From NCBI GenBank assembly GCA_022605405.1, contig JABYQQ010000007.1, forward strand, positions 1,488,001-1,552,000: 64,000 bases of DNA, given 5' to 3'. Below the pieces are notes generated by a model. That model made no database searches and was not told where the DNA came from. It was given only the letters and a program-made list of their open reading frames with translations. This stretch comes from Earliella scabrosa. Lineage: Eukaryota > Basidiomycota > Agaricomycetes > Polyporales > Polyporaceae. A program made the translations under genes and the position numbers. Positions 50,053-60,886 of the stretch are shown here, in pieces (the stretch's first letter is position 1; each line of letters opens with the position of its first letter).

Positions 50053-52346
50053 ACGGTTCGTCAGAGGAGAATGAAAGAGCGTTGCAGGGGGTCAGGGTGA
50101 GTGGTTTGAGCGAATTAGACATCGGGTGCCGCAGCTGCAGAACGCAAGACCCCGGCGCTTTGAGTGGGCGCCTGTCAAACAGACTCCATCAAAAGGCTGC
50201 CTTCAGCCTACTTGCACCGTCGAGTCCTGGTGCGAGTCAGTCACGGCTCGCTTTCCTACGGTGCGTTATGAGCTAGTACTTCCACATTCATTCCCGCGTG
50301 TGTTGGTCTTATCATGATCTCCACAGGACCAGTGGCTGCGCGTCTGCCAGATAACACTCTATTCCGAGTCCTCACTGACCATTGACCCGGACCGACGACA
50401 CTACCACTCTGAAGCAAACAACGGGAGCACGGTCACTTCAGAGTAAACCTGTCTGACTGAATACCCTCGTTCCCTGGATGGGGCCTCGGTCGACCGCACT
50501 GGGTACGCGTAGCTTATCTTCTCAACGACGTGAGGATAAGGTGTCTCACTACAGCCTGAGTATCTCCGACTCAGCGAGTGCCCTGCGCGCCGACACCGTA
50601 TAACTGGGACATCGATCCCATCCACTGCCGGGAAGAATTGGACGGAGAATACGTTCCAGCGAATATGAAGTAAGGAACACTCCGGGCCATTCTACGTAAC
50701 ATCCACACCGCTCAGGCTGGCGTCACCATCCTTCACATGACGAGGTTCTTCTGTGGCGGTCAATGGTACGGAGCTGGAGTGCATAGACATACACTATGGT
50801 ACGCTATTGCTTTTCAACACTATCCGCCGCCATCGACATATCACTCGACGGGGTTCCCTTAGGCTCTGGACGATTACCTCCAATGATTGAATACTGTGGT
50901 TAACAGCTCAGGCTGATGCCATCCTGCTCGGTCAGGACGCATCCAAAAACCATACGGTCAAAGTCAGCATCAGCCCCACTTTTGGTAGCCGGGCTTCAGT
51001 TACGGTTCCACTCGGCGACATTCTACAATGCTGCCACCAGAACAACAAGATCCGGCGGGGTCCGCCAGGTGCGCAACTCACTCGATCACGTACAAACTGC
51101 GCGTGGTGACCATCCACTTACTCAAACTAATAGCACGGGCGCCGCCGGAAGCGCTGAATCAATAACATCGTCCCCTAACAGCCCGGGTGTGGGCGTCGGC
51201 ATCGGACTTATCGCGCTCTTACGAACATTGCCACAGCGCTCGGGTTTTTCATGAATACATAGGGGGTGCACACTCGCCGTCCGAAACTCGCCTACAGGCC
51301 TACGACCTCCTACACGAGTTTCGGGGACCGTGATATCTAGAAACTGGGTGGGCCACGGGTCACTGGATGGGAGGCATCGAGGACCAACGCCATTCCGGCA
51401 AAGCTCGCGATGGAGCGACGGTACGCGGCACGAAGCGCAAGCGGTGGCTGCGGCGCGACAGTCTCGCTCGGTCGTCCACCTCCCCGACATCTAAAGTAAT
51501 ATCCCTGCTCATGGCGCGTGGTAAGTACCCTACGGCGTCAAGCGTGTACCTCCCTTCAGTCTCGTCGTCGCAAGCACCCGCACAACCAGTACGAGCGAGC
51601 ACGCGGCGGTCAACCGTCCGGCTCATAAAGACCATCGTAGATCATATGGTCTGCTCACAAGAGGCTCAGTTGGACTACACCGCGGCGTCCGTCCATAATC
51701 CGTGCATGCCGATCACTTTCCTCCAAAGTGTGGCGCGTGACATACTCTACACACGGTACTTGCAACGGGTCGGCCGCTCCTCCGATAGACTGTTGTTGAG
51801 CTCCTCGGGTTTTGCTTTCGTACATCTCGGTCGATGTCCTTGTTTGCTGTCGTGCTGTGCCGAACACACGCATCGGTCATGTATGACTAGTATAGTCGTC
51901 ACCTTGCTTGCTTGGTGTTGGTGCACCAAAAATAACAATCATCCTATTCGAGTCATTGCCCCGCTGCGCGGTCCGTATTCAGTGTGTTGAAAGGCTTCGA
52001 CGCTGATGACTCTTGTCGCTCTTTTTTGGTAACGGTTGTGTTGTCGGTACATCAATATGCATCAATGCTAGTGCTCGGAACGCCGGGCGGAAACAGGGCA
52101 CGCGTATGGCGGAAATCGCAAGACAAGATCTCCCATCATCTTCTGAATCACCGTAATATTGATCTGGATCCCGAAAGATACGCGACGGTAGAGCCAACAG
52201 CGATACTGTATACAGCAATGCGACGACAGCGGTGGAATACGTGATGATACACTACAATGCGGGGTTATTACACATTATTAGGCTACAGTACTGGTAGGGG
52301 CGATATGATTGGAGTATTAAGAGTCCGTACCGAGCTCCCAGTGTCT
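50053..52346. other. Unassigned 2.3-kb region between SKI2 and a methyltransferase gene
   Basis: No intact gene can be modelled. A plus-strand series of fragments at about 50600-51650 looks like a decayed or poorly modelled membrane protein and is listed separately. The right end (about 51700-52346) is the 3' flank of the methyltransferase gene. Confidence 0.5.
50600..51650 (+). other. Possible decayed single-pass membrane protein locus
   Basis: Pieces in different plus frames resemble parts of the beta-rich, Ser-stalk, single-TM proteins common in Agaricomycetes: GSSVAVNGTE (near 50740), DASKNHTVKVSISPTFG (near 50940), and a Ser/Asn/Pro-rich stalk (NSTGAAGSAESITSSPNSPG). This runs straight into a glycine/valine hydrophobic run (VGVGIGLIALL, near 51190-51220). 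A basic, Ser-rich stretch follows (KRKRWLRRDSLARSSTSPTS, near 51435) that could be a cytoplasmic tail. In-frame stops and frame changes interrupt the series, so it may be a pseudogene or a gene with introns I could not place. The identification is inference and weak. Confidence 0.25.
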
Positions 52347-53879
52347 TTATGGTTTTCTCCGAGCGTACACGCTTTGAACACGGATGTAGGTTTCTGTGCT
52401 GGCCTCCAAGAGCTCACGCTCGGCGTTGGACTCGAGCTCGTCGACCATGGAATAGTCGATCTCGCTGCCAAGCAGGAGTGGACGCCCCGACTTGAGGAAG
52501 GCCTGAATAGAAAAGTCAGATGGAAATGTGACGTCGTTTTGACTCTTTTAACGCACCAGGATATCGTCCCGCATCATTGCGCCCGTTCGGTTGTCGCGAG
52601 CGGACTGTTCATCATCCCCGCGCTTCCAGGGGCCTGTCGGGAACCAGTACTCGTGATATACTGTATCCTCGAGGTCAGGATGTGTTGATGCCCAGTGGTT
52701 GAGATGATTCGCTGCGTCTGGCTCTCCGCCGCGCTGCTCGACGGCAACGTTCACGAGATTCATCCAGCGAGCGATCCAAGGGGTGTCCTCTTCTAGCCGG
52801 CTGGGCATGATGGGCTGCTTATTGACATCGTACACGCGGAAGTCGAACTCGGTAACCTGGAGGAGACCCCGGGGACGCAGGGTCTGCGCCATTTCGTCGA
52901 TCAGGCCCTTGTAGTCTCGGATCTAGATTCAGGAAGGTGGATTGCCAAAATTAGCAAATGGAAGCGACGGAGATTGGAACAAGATCAGATTGGATCGAGC
53001 GGGGAGCGCCCACGGAGCCGACCTGAGAACAGGAACAAACACGTACTCCGGACGAGACAAGTCGCGCGTGCGTGACGTTGAATGCCCCGTAAAAGTGCTG
53101 CAGCCCAAGGTTGATATCGTCCACTTCGCTCCTGCACATTTTGTCATGAGTGCACGTTGTGATGGAGAAGACACGAGGAGACACATACCGGCAGTTCGGG
53201 GGCATATTTCTGTCTCGAGAAGCATCAGTAGACGCACTGGCCACGAGACTGGCGCAACTCACAGATCCTGCATGGGAACGAGGTCGACTGCGACCGCGCT
53301 GCAGTGTGGGAAGTCCCGTGCAACGTCCAGTATCCTGGCGACGTGGAATCTCAGGAAATGCCCATCGCGGCCATAAAGCGCACGTACCAGCTCCCACTCC
53401 CACACCCAAGATCAACACACGTCTTCGTAACGCCCGGAGTATCGTCTGCCATAATCTCCGGAAGTGGTGGTGGATATTTACCCATGACTTCCGTAAACAT
53501 GATGTGTTGATGGTCTGGGGCGGGCATCGGTGTGGGCCGAGACAGGCAGATGAACGAACGCACCTAGTCGCTCGTACTCCTCATCATCCGCGGGCAGACG
53601 GTAAACCTCCGAATAGTTGTTGATGCCCCGACCGTACTCATGTCGATACGAGGCGGCGCGAAGCGAACTTGTCACGGAATACATGGACGGCGCAGGTGAT
53701 GCGGACCGCATTTCCCAGTCGTGCGAAGTGGCTGAGGTAGAGACGCTCTGAGCGTAGCGCAAGCTGCTTCCGGAGGCGATAGAATAGCGGTCACTTTCTA
53801 CGTCCATGTCCTCTTCTTCATGGTAGTCGTAGTCGTCGTAGTCGTAGGAGGAGGACATGGCGGCGTAGGCAGTTTGCAT
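52347..53879 (-). CDS. SAM-dependent methyltransferase, basidiomycete type
   Basis: Exons (minus): 53879-53564, 53514-53388, 53334-53263, 53209-53189, 53131-53047, 52922-52557, 52502-52347, giving 380 aa. The N-terminal 75 residues are Tyr/Asp/Ser-rich (YDYDDYDYHEEEDMD). Then come NNYSEVYRLPADDEEYERLD, MGKYPPPLPEIM and the SAM-binding motif I CVDLGCGSGSW (about 135-145), followed by AVAVDLVPMQ and MPPNCRSEVDDINLGL. The C-terminal part has YHEYWFPTGPW and AMMRDDILAFLKSGRPLLL. It belongs to the class I Methyltransf-type proteins found in many paralogues in mushroom genomes; substrates are unknown. Exon 4 is only 21 nt. The intron before exon 6 (52923-53046) is unusually long here, and a small exon within it cannot be excluded. 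Confidence 0.88.
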
Positions 53880-54518
53880 CTGTGACGGACGAGCAGCGGG
53901 CAGGGAGGGACAGCGGAATTGAGCATGGGCGCTGCGGCCAAGAGGCGATGGACTTTATAGTGGCCACCGACCGCAAAAGCGAACGGCGGAGGACATGGAC
54001 GAGAACCGAATCCCGCACGGATCGGACTTCACGTGCGGAATTGCTATTGGCTAGGGGCAGCATCTCCGTTCCCCGATGTGTGACGCCCAGTGTGACCCGG
54101 AGTCTGAGTTGCCCTGTTTGGGAGGGCGTCGGAAAGCTCAATCAGCCCGAGAGAGTGGCATGGTCCGGTTATGCCTTATGGCACCCTTGTCCGCCCCTCC
54201 CTCGCTGCACGCAGGGGCTCGAGCTCAGCCAGCCCGACGTGAGTCCGACGCCTTCCGACGCTCAGCCTTGCTCAGCCACGCTCGCCCATCCACGCCCGAC
54301 ATCCTCCTCCCCGCGCGATCAGGCCACACCCACATCCACTCTCCGCCGCCTCCCGACCCCGACCTCGCCCCGACGAGCGCACTCGTCTCGCGGCGGAGCA
54401 GTGAGCACCGCGTCACTTCGCCTTCTTCCGATCTTGATTACCACTGACTGCACTGGCTCGTCCCTGGACCCTGCCTTGCTGCTGCTGCCTCTTTCCCCCG
54501 CGGCTTCTCGACCAGGCC

Positions 54519-54527
54519 TTCTCTGAT
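54519..54527. repeat. Target-site duplication, left copy
   Basis: TTCTCTGAT directly abuts the left terminal inverted repeat of the transposon and is repeated exactly at 55546-55554 on the other side. Confidence 0.85.
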
Positions 54528-54557
54528 GGATAATTCTATTTAGCAACCCCGGTTGCT
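54528..54557 (+). repeat. Left terminal inverted repeat of the transposon
   Basis: 30 bp beginning GGATAATTCTATTT; it pairs with the reverse complement of 55516-55545 with one mismatch. Confidence 0.9.
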
Positions 54558-55382
54558 CAAGATAAACCGGTTGTAAATGGTATTTTTGGGCAACCCCCCG
54601 CAACCCTCACGAATCGTGGGGTTGCTCCGCCGGCCGTTCCGGCGCCTGTCGGCCGGTTAGCGCCCCGCCAGTGTGGCTTGCGCGCCCTCGACAACTTGGA
54701 CGGCGTCGCCAATAAATTGCATGGTATACGTCTATACGCACATGCAGGAGTACCTGGAGTGTTGCGTTGGTGGGCAAAGTCACAGCATGCCCACTCAGTG
54801 GGCTGCTTCAAGAGATTCAGAGCAGCGCTCAGAGCTCGCACTGGCCGGTGGCCCATGGCCATGGTCACAGTTGCATTACTATGCACCTGGTTGGTGACCC
54901 CAGCACAATGCTGTTTATTTGGACCTTCTATCAATTGATTGTGAGCTCTGGGATCCCAGGTGTGGGTCGGTCATACTAAATATTTCAACATGGGGTGTAG
55001 ACTCGGAGATGCCATGCAAAGTTTCCGAGTCCACAATGATTGAGTCCTTGCAGTGGTCACTAAGTCAGATGTTTAGAGGTCCATACTACAGTACACATGC
55101 TAGTAAGTACTACGTGCACGGTAGCAAGCCTATACTGAGTGCTTAAGTGCTGCAGCCTGGAGCTCTTGGAGTCAGAGTGACAGAGCCTGCCACCAGAGTA
55201 TGGCTCGCACAGACATGAGGTGCGTGCAGCGCCCCGGGCCGCTGGACTTACCACTGGAACCAAAGGTCATGACATATTTATAAAAGTACAGTACGGTGCC
55301 ATCATTTTGCATGCTCGTCCTGACAGGTCCTGCACGCTCACGCGAGTGCCACCAAGGACTTACACCTTCGCGCGAGCTCCTG

Positions 55383-55402
55383 CGACTCCGAGCTCGGAGT
55401 CG
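55383..55402. repeat. Perfect 20-nt palindrome inside the transposon
   Basis: The sequence CGACTCCGAG followed by CTCGGAGTCG is fully self-complementary. Similar palindromes lie at 30609-30624 and 59694-59711. Confidence 0.8.
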
Positions 55403-55515
55403 GTGCGCTGGGCGCTCCCGGTCTCCGGCCACCCAATTTGGTATGTGGACGCCTGTCGGCGCGGAGGCGCGCCGGGAGACAACCTGGCTGCCAAACAAGT
55501 ATTGGGTCAACAACT

Positions 55516-55545
55516 AGCAACCGGGGTTGCCAAATAGAATTATCC
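55516..55545 (-). repeat. Right terminal inverted repeat of the transposon
   Basis: The reverse complement begins GGATAATTCTATTT and matches the left end at 29 of 30 positions. Confidence 0.9.
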
Positions 55546-55554
55546 TTCTCTGAT
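55546..55554. repeat. Target-site duplication, right copy
   Basis: TTCTCTGAT, identical to 54519-54527 on the left side of the element. Confidence 0.85.
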
Positions 55555-58346
55555 GGCCCACACCCTTCCGCCGGTCCTAATTCTGACCCAGTCCTGTCCC
55601 AGTGCGCGGCTGCCGTCTTTCCTTGCTTTGCTCATCGTCCTTCTGTGCGGATGCCGCAGTTACTATACTTACTCGTTCCCTCACTCCGGCGGAGCACGGG
55701 TCTATTCGGACGCCTCGTGTAACAAACATTCATTCCAGCCCATCCACGAGTACACGATGTCGCCATCCGGGGCATCTCGTCTCAGCTTTAGGCAATCCGT
55801 TTGCCTACGGATCGTCCGCGTTCTCAGACCATCGCACCGCTCCGCATAGCTAAACACTCGGATATTTCATTCGAGTACCTCCCCATCCGCCCTATGTCAA
55901 GGTGATTTCCCATGTCAAACATGGCTCTCGCCAGCTGACCTCTTCGTCCACACCCCATCCGGGTTTCCACAGCGTCTGACGCCGCGTTTCTCAAGCCCCA
56001 AGGAGTCATTGCGGGCCAGAACGGTCCCCCACGTTCCGCCATTGCCGAAGAACAGTCGGGCGCTGTCGTTTCCCGGCACACGAGACGGGAAGCCCTGTCG
56101 CCCGCTCTCACTTCTCGTCTTTCCATACGGAATGGGGCGATGAACCTCCTGCGTCTCTTCTTCCAGCTCGCGCCTTCTTGTGGCTGACGAACGCCCCCTC
56201 TCAATCCTATCGGATAGGCCTCCCGGTCGCTCGGAAGGAGGCGTTCACTACCCAATGCCGCCATGGGACGCACCTCCGACTAGGTTTGTTCTTCTCCTCA
56301 ACACGCGCTGGGGTGTCGATGTTTGGATGCGAGCGAAAGGCTCCGGACAGCATCCACACCCCCGGCGGTCGCGCTGACCTCACACTGTTGCCCCAAGGGT
56401 CACAGAGAGTTCTGTCCCTGGGATCATCCTTCATCGTGTATGGCAACCCTGGATGGCGAATTCCCGGTGTGCAAGTAGGACGCCTGGTAGCTCTTCGGAC
56501 CTGTCGCACTGCCCAGGTAGGCGACGTTGTACGCTGTCCAAACAAGGAGAGCTGACAATCAACAATCACTAGCAGCACGCGTACAACCTTGTGCATCATA
56601 CTGGCACCACGGTCACCCATCCCCAATTTTCGTCGACACGAGATACGCCATCTGCGCGTCGCTAGCGACATGGAAGGGCTTCCAAACCAAGACCTGGGCC
56701 TGCTCTAGTCTCTCATCATATGAGCGTCATGCACGACGAAGCGACGCCGAGCACGCGCCAGTTTTGACATCAAAATATCCATGCTCGCACCGTTAAGTAA
56801 GCTCGGCAGAGCTCTCCCTTGCCTGTCCGGAGGATGTCTGCCTGCCAGCGTGCGGTCCCATCCTCCTGCGAGCCGTTCCCGGTCTCTTGTCCTCGGCTTT
56901 CCCGCCGTCCAGGTTCGTATACTGACCGAGCCTTCTTTGTGTGCCTCGAACCCCCGTCCCTTGAGCTGCTCGGTCGCTGTAGCAGACGGTGCCGAGGATG
57001 TTCGCACCACTGCACGTTTCTCGCGCCGCTCCCTCGGCTCGCTTGTGAAGCCAATGTCCGAAAGGGGTGGTTGACACGATTACTCTAGCAATGACGTCGT
57101 GTGGTTCCCCCGCACCGTACCTCGGGATGTAGTATCACTTCCAGTTCCGCGTTCATTCCCGCACTTACGTTCCCGCACTTACAACACCCGCGAAACCCGT
57201 CCATCGTGGCACCAGCAATAGAGTACGTCGTCCTGATCGCTTCCGTAGGTCTGAGTGTGAGTTTGTGTCGTACATGAGGTAATGCTACTTGCAACCGTCG
57301 GGATAACCAACGAAGCAGCGCAGTGACGCGCGCCCACTGTGAGATCGTTGGCAGTTGCGATTGCTCGGGGCGGCAGCATATTCTAATAGCATCTACCTCA
57401 GCCTGGTACGTTCCTTCGCCGGTTGCCTGCAATGAGCGGGACGATCATCGGCGCCCCGCCGGGCCTCTCTGCCATTCATCGGTCTTCTTGACGGGGCCCG
57501 CCGGCATCCCCAGGCTCCAGACCGTCAGCTAAGACCTCATGTAGGCTTTGTCGACACCCAGGGCGTCGCCAGGCGCGGTTCGCAACCGCACGTTGCCTCG
57601 GAGATAGCACTGGACCCCTATCCGACAGCGACGTACGTACGCCCCTACACGACGCCCTGACTGAGAGCTCGCGCGCGCCCCTGCGCGCACCGGCGCCCTT
57701 TGCAGTCACCGAGTCGGACGTCCGCAAATGGGCCTGATCGAGCGAGTGATCGAATCATCGGCGGCGGGCAGCTGGCTGAGTGTAAAAACTCGGAAGGTTC
57801 TCCCCCTGAAAAGCACGGAGATCGGCCTGGTGATGATGCCAATCTGTGCTAGTGCGGCTCGTCCCCGAGATGTGGCTTGTACGATCGGAGCTCTCCCTAG
57901 TCCTTTTGTGCTCGAGAGTTCGCTTCAGAACTCGTGGCTGGTCAACTTCAGCCCAGAGCTCGCGTTGCAAGGTGTGCACCCACGGTCACCGTTGGGTTCG
58001 CGTATTTAGGGTTGCCCTGTGTACGTCGAAGAGCTCTGGACCTGAATCGATAGTCCACACTCGACGGAGAATTCCCGATGGCTGGAGCTCGAATGGCCCT
58101 CGAAACCTGCTGTCGGCTGGTTAATTTCCGCGACGCTTCTGCTCCAACCTTCCTGAAGGTCGCTAGCTCGCGGCAACTAGCTCACGGTTAGAGCTGTTCT
58201 CTGCCCACGCCCGGCCGAATCGATGCGCCACGGCGAGCTCGAGCGCGCCCCCGTGCGACGAGAAAGAAGACCGCAAAAAGCTTACATCCCACATGTGTTT
58301 TACATCCGTCTCTGCGCCTGCCGCGCCCGCCGCCGCCGCCGCCGTT

Positions 58347-59662
58347 CTACCGTTTCTTGAGCGCCTCGAAGCGCTTAGCGAGGGCCTCGAACTCGTCCTC
58401 TTCCTGGCTCTTCTTCTTCGGGGGATCCGCAGACGCAGGCGGAGGCTTCACGCTCAGGCCGCCCGCCTTCTCGCTGCGCGCCGCCGCTTCGTCTTCGACC
58501 TGGATTTCCGGCAGCTTCGGCGTCCGCACTCCCGCGCTCCTTGCCTCCGCCGATATCGACGCAGCATCGAGCGGCTTCGGTGACGCAGGCTCGCCATGCA
58601 CCGCCTTCTCGTCGTCAGCAACAGCGGCAGCGGCCTCCTGCACACGCGCACGAGCGGGGCGCGATTGGGGCGATGTCAGCGAATGGTGACGTACAGCATG
58701 AGGCGGGAAGCTTGACCGACCTTCACGCCTCCTTCCGGTCCGTCGCTCGGCGGGTCGTCCGACCCCTCAGGCTTCGGTGGCGACCAGTCCACGCCGTATC
58801 CCTTTGCGATCTCCGAGAGGTATGCATCGACAAGGGCCTGCGGCGGCGTGGCGACGTCCAACTTGCGAGCGACCTGCAGGGCGGGCCAAAGGTCGAGAAC
58901 GGCGGGTGATCATTGATCGCCGTCGGACGGGCACGTAATGAGAAGAGGGCGACGCACTCGTTCGCTAACGCAACCATCGCGGTTCTCCATCACGGCTAAC
59001 GAAAACTCGCGGCCATACTTGTGCATGAGGATATCGCGGAGTACGTGTAGCTCTACGAGGATCGTTCGGATGAGGATATATGGCACGCACGGTCGTCGGC
59101 AGACGCACCCTTGAGTTCGGTCCTCGGAGCGGCGTAGATGATCGCGCACACGCCCTCGACCACTCCAGGATCTGGCTCGCGGGTACTGTAGTAAAGGGCG
59201 GCGACTTGGGTGACATGGATACAGGAGGGATTGTATGCTCACTCACTTCTGATCCAGGAGCCCAAAACGCGCAATGAGGAGCTCGCAGTAGAGCTCTAGC
59301 AGCTCGAGCAGCTCGACATATATGTCCTCGTTGATAACTTCTCCCATGAGGTCCCTATGCTCAGGAAACCGTATACCAAAGGCACTCACTGTTCTCGGTC
59401 TTGATCCTCGCAGTCTCCAACCGCCCCTTCTCAAGCAGAAGCGCAATGTCCCTCCGCGCGGCCTTTGCCTGGGCATTCTTCTTCTCCTGGAGGGTGCGCA
59501 GCCTCTGGACGCCTAACCTGGCGGAGTGTGGATAAGAATAAGCCTCGAGCCAAGCGTAGGACGATGGTACCGGAGTTGAACCTGTGGAAGAGTGTGAGCG
59601 GACGGAGGCCGTACAGTTCATACGCGTCTCACCTTTGCTTTGGCAGAATTCCAAGGAACCAT
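58347..59662 (-). CDS. IST1: IST1, ESCRT-III-like regulator of Vps4
   Basis: Exons (minus): 59662-59633, 59581-59571, 59517-59390, 59337-59247, 59185-59109, 59052-58958, 58873-58721, 58637-58347, giving 291 aa. Ist1 binds Did2/CHMP1 and Vps4 and tunes ESCRT-III disassembly at multivesicular endosomes. The conserved N-terminal helical domain is complete: VQLRLGVQRLRTLQEKKNAQ, AARRDIALLLEKGRLETARI, NEDIYVELLELLELYCELL, LRDILMHKYGREFSLAVMEN. A Pro/Glu-rich linker leads to the C-terminal MIT-interacting motif EFEALAKRFEALKKR, which binds Vps4. Exon 2 is only 11 nt (GTTCAACTCCG), yet it is needed to join MVPWNSAKAK to the helical domain. All phases agree. Confidence 0.92.
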
Positions 59663-60886
59663 AGTGGTCTGTCAGTGTAGGACGACGCGACTCGACTCGG
59701 AGCTCCGAGTCCAAGTGGGGACGGCGCCTATAGCCACAAGCGCTGCATTCGATGAGATTAGATCCCGGGCCGCTCGGCCGGTGGCTGCACGGCAGCTGCT
59801 GTACTCAGAACTGCTGTGGACTTCAACTCGTCCACCCTTGACTTGTCGGGCCACACTTTTCTTCACTTGGCTGTACTTCCGCCGACTGCAACGGTCTATC
59901 TGTCATGTCCTGCGACCGCTCTGCAGCTGGCTTTACAAGGTCATGATATGTTGATTCTCCCAGAAGTCCTGTGCAAGACTGGCACTGGAAGACGTGACCT
60001 CCGTGCCGCTGGCATTGCCACCACCTCCTTACTGTAACAGAAGGGATTCACGGGAGGCGTTGCCATGCAACAGACATAAGTGCACTTGTGCAGACGGCGG
60101 TTGGTGAGAATTGGCGACTAGTCCCGGACAAGCCGCAGGTGATGAACTGTTACCATCCGCTCAGCGCGACGCCCACTTCCTTCCTGAGTCTCACGAATAC
60201 AGCATACCACGGGCTGCGCATGCCTTGTCTGACTAGGTTATGCCTGTGCTGTATCTGTCAGCATGAACCATCCAACTGCGGCACCAGTTTGCAGAGAGCG
60301 GCAACTGCTCGTTCGTCCGACCAGGCGGTGGCACGAACGAACGATTCGGACCATGGCCAGCCACGTCATATCTTGGCCTTCGCTTAGATACTCGATCAAA
60401 GAAGCGCAGAGAAGACTTGGTGCCTGCCGGGGGATGGAAATGAAAATGAAGTGGAATCTGTGAAAATGAACGGGGCGGGCGCACCTCGCTAGTGCTTGCG
60501 GCGTCGGTCTGAGGCAATATATTGCTGTGTGAGAGCATGCACCGTAGATAGAGACAGTCTGTACGCCGCCCGAGTGTGCCAAGGAGAGCATCTGCAGCTG
60601 TTGCTCAATCAGGATGAACGTGTGGCCCAAAGTCTAGGCTCAAGCGCGGGCATGGACAATCACGATGGTGATGGTCGCCGGCCTATCCAAGGACGTCCAG
60701 GTGCGCACCGGCGATGGAGATATGCCTCCGTGCTCTAATTTCTGCTCGCCCGGGTCACCCCTATACCAGCTCATCTAAACCCGGTTGCCTAGACACACAT
60801 CTTCCCTTCTTCTCTTCATCCCATCGCCGTCCCCCGCGGGCGTATAATCCTCCCTCCATGTGGTGACGTCCTCTCCAACCACTCAA
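59663..60886. other. Divergent intergenic region IST1/RasGEF
   Basis: 1.2 kb without a supported gene. It contains an 18-nt palindrome at 59694-59711 right upstream of IST1 and a tiny upstream frame (ATG TGG TGA) at 60858-60866 before the RasGEF start. Small frames around 60233-60740 look random. Confidence 0.5.
59694..59711. repeat. Perfect 18-nt palindrome
   Basis: GACTCGGAG followed by CTCCGAGTC, 32 bp upstream of the IST1 start codon. It is related in sequence to the palindromes at 30609 and 55383. Confidence 0.7.

Larger units (their letters stand above)
54528..55545. mobile_element. Non-autonomous TIR DNA transposon (MITE-like, Mutator-type)
   Basis: The ends are 30-bp terminal inverted repeats starting GGATAATTCTATTT and continuing into a GCAACCCCGGTTGCT core. 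They match at 29 of 30 positions (A versus G at position 15). The element is 1,018 bp and is flanked by the 9-bp duplication TTCTCTGAT. It has no transposase-like open frame, so it must be mobilised in trans. A 9-bp duplication is typical of Mutator-like elements; because the bases next to the ends are also shared, the true duplication could be slightly different. Internal features include further GCAACC/GGTTGC motifs near 54589-54628, a GACTCGGA/TCCGAGTC hairpin at 55000-55031 and a 20-nt palindrome at 55383-55402. Near-identical ends suggest a fairly recent insertion. Confidence 0.88.
53880..58346. other. Gene-poor accessory region with a transposon insertion
   Basis: Apart from the DNA transposon at 54528-55545, no exon chain or domain was recognised over 4.4 kb. 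Long GC-rich frames (53882-54526 on plus, 55824-56273 on minus, the paired frames near 56770-57090) lack any conserved pattern and are probably chance frames. The left end is the promoter side of the methyltransferase gene. Confidence 0.5.

Noticed and set aside
53882..54526. 214-aa plus-strand frame ending next to the transposon
   Set aside because: It has a Pro/Ser/Arg composition typical of chance frames in GC-rich promoter DNA, no domain, and it runs opposite the methyltransferase promoter. Removing the transposon does not extend it.
55824..56273. 149-aa minus-strand Arg/Gly-rich frame
   Set aside because: It has no conserved pattern and overlaps equally long random frames on the other strand.
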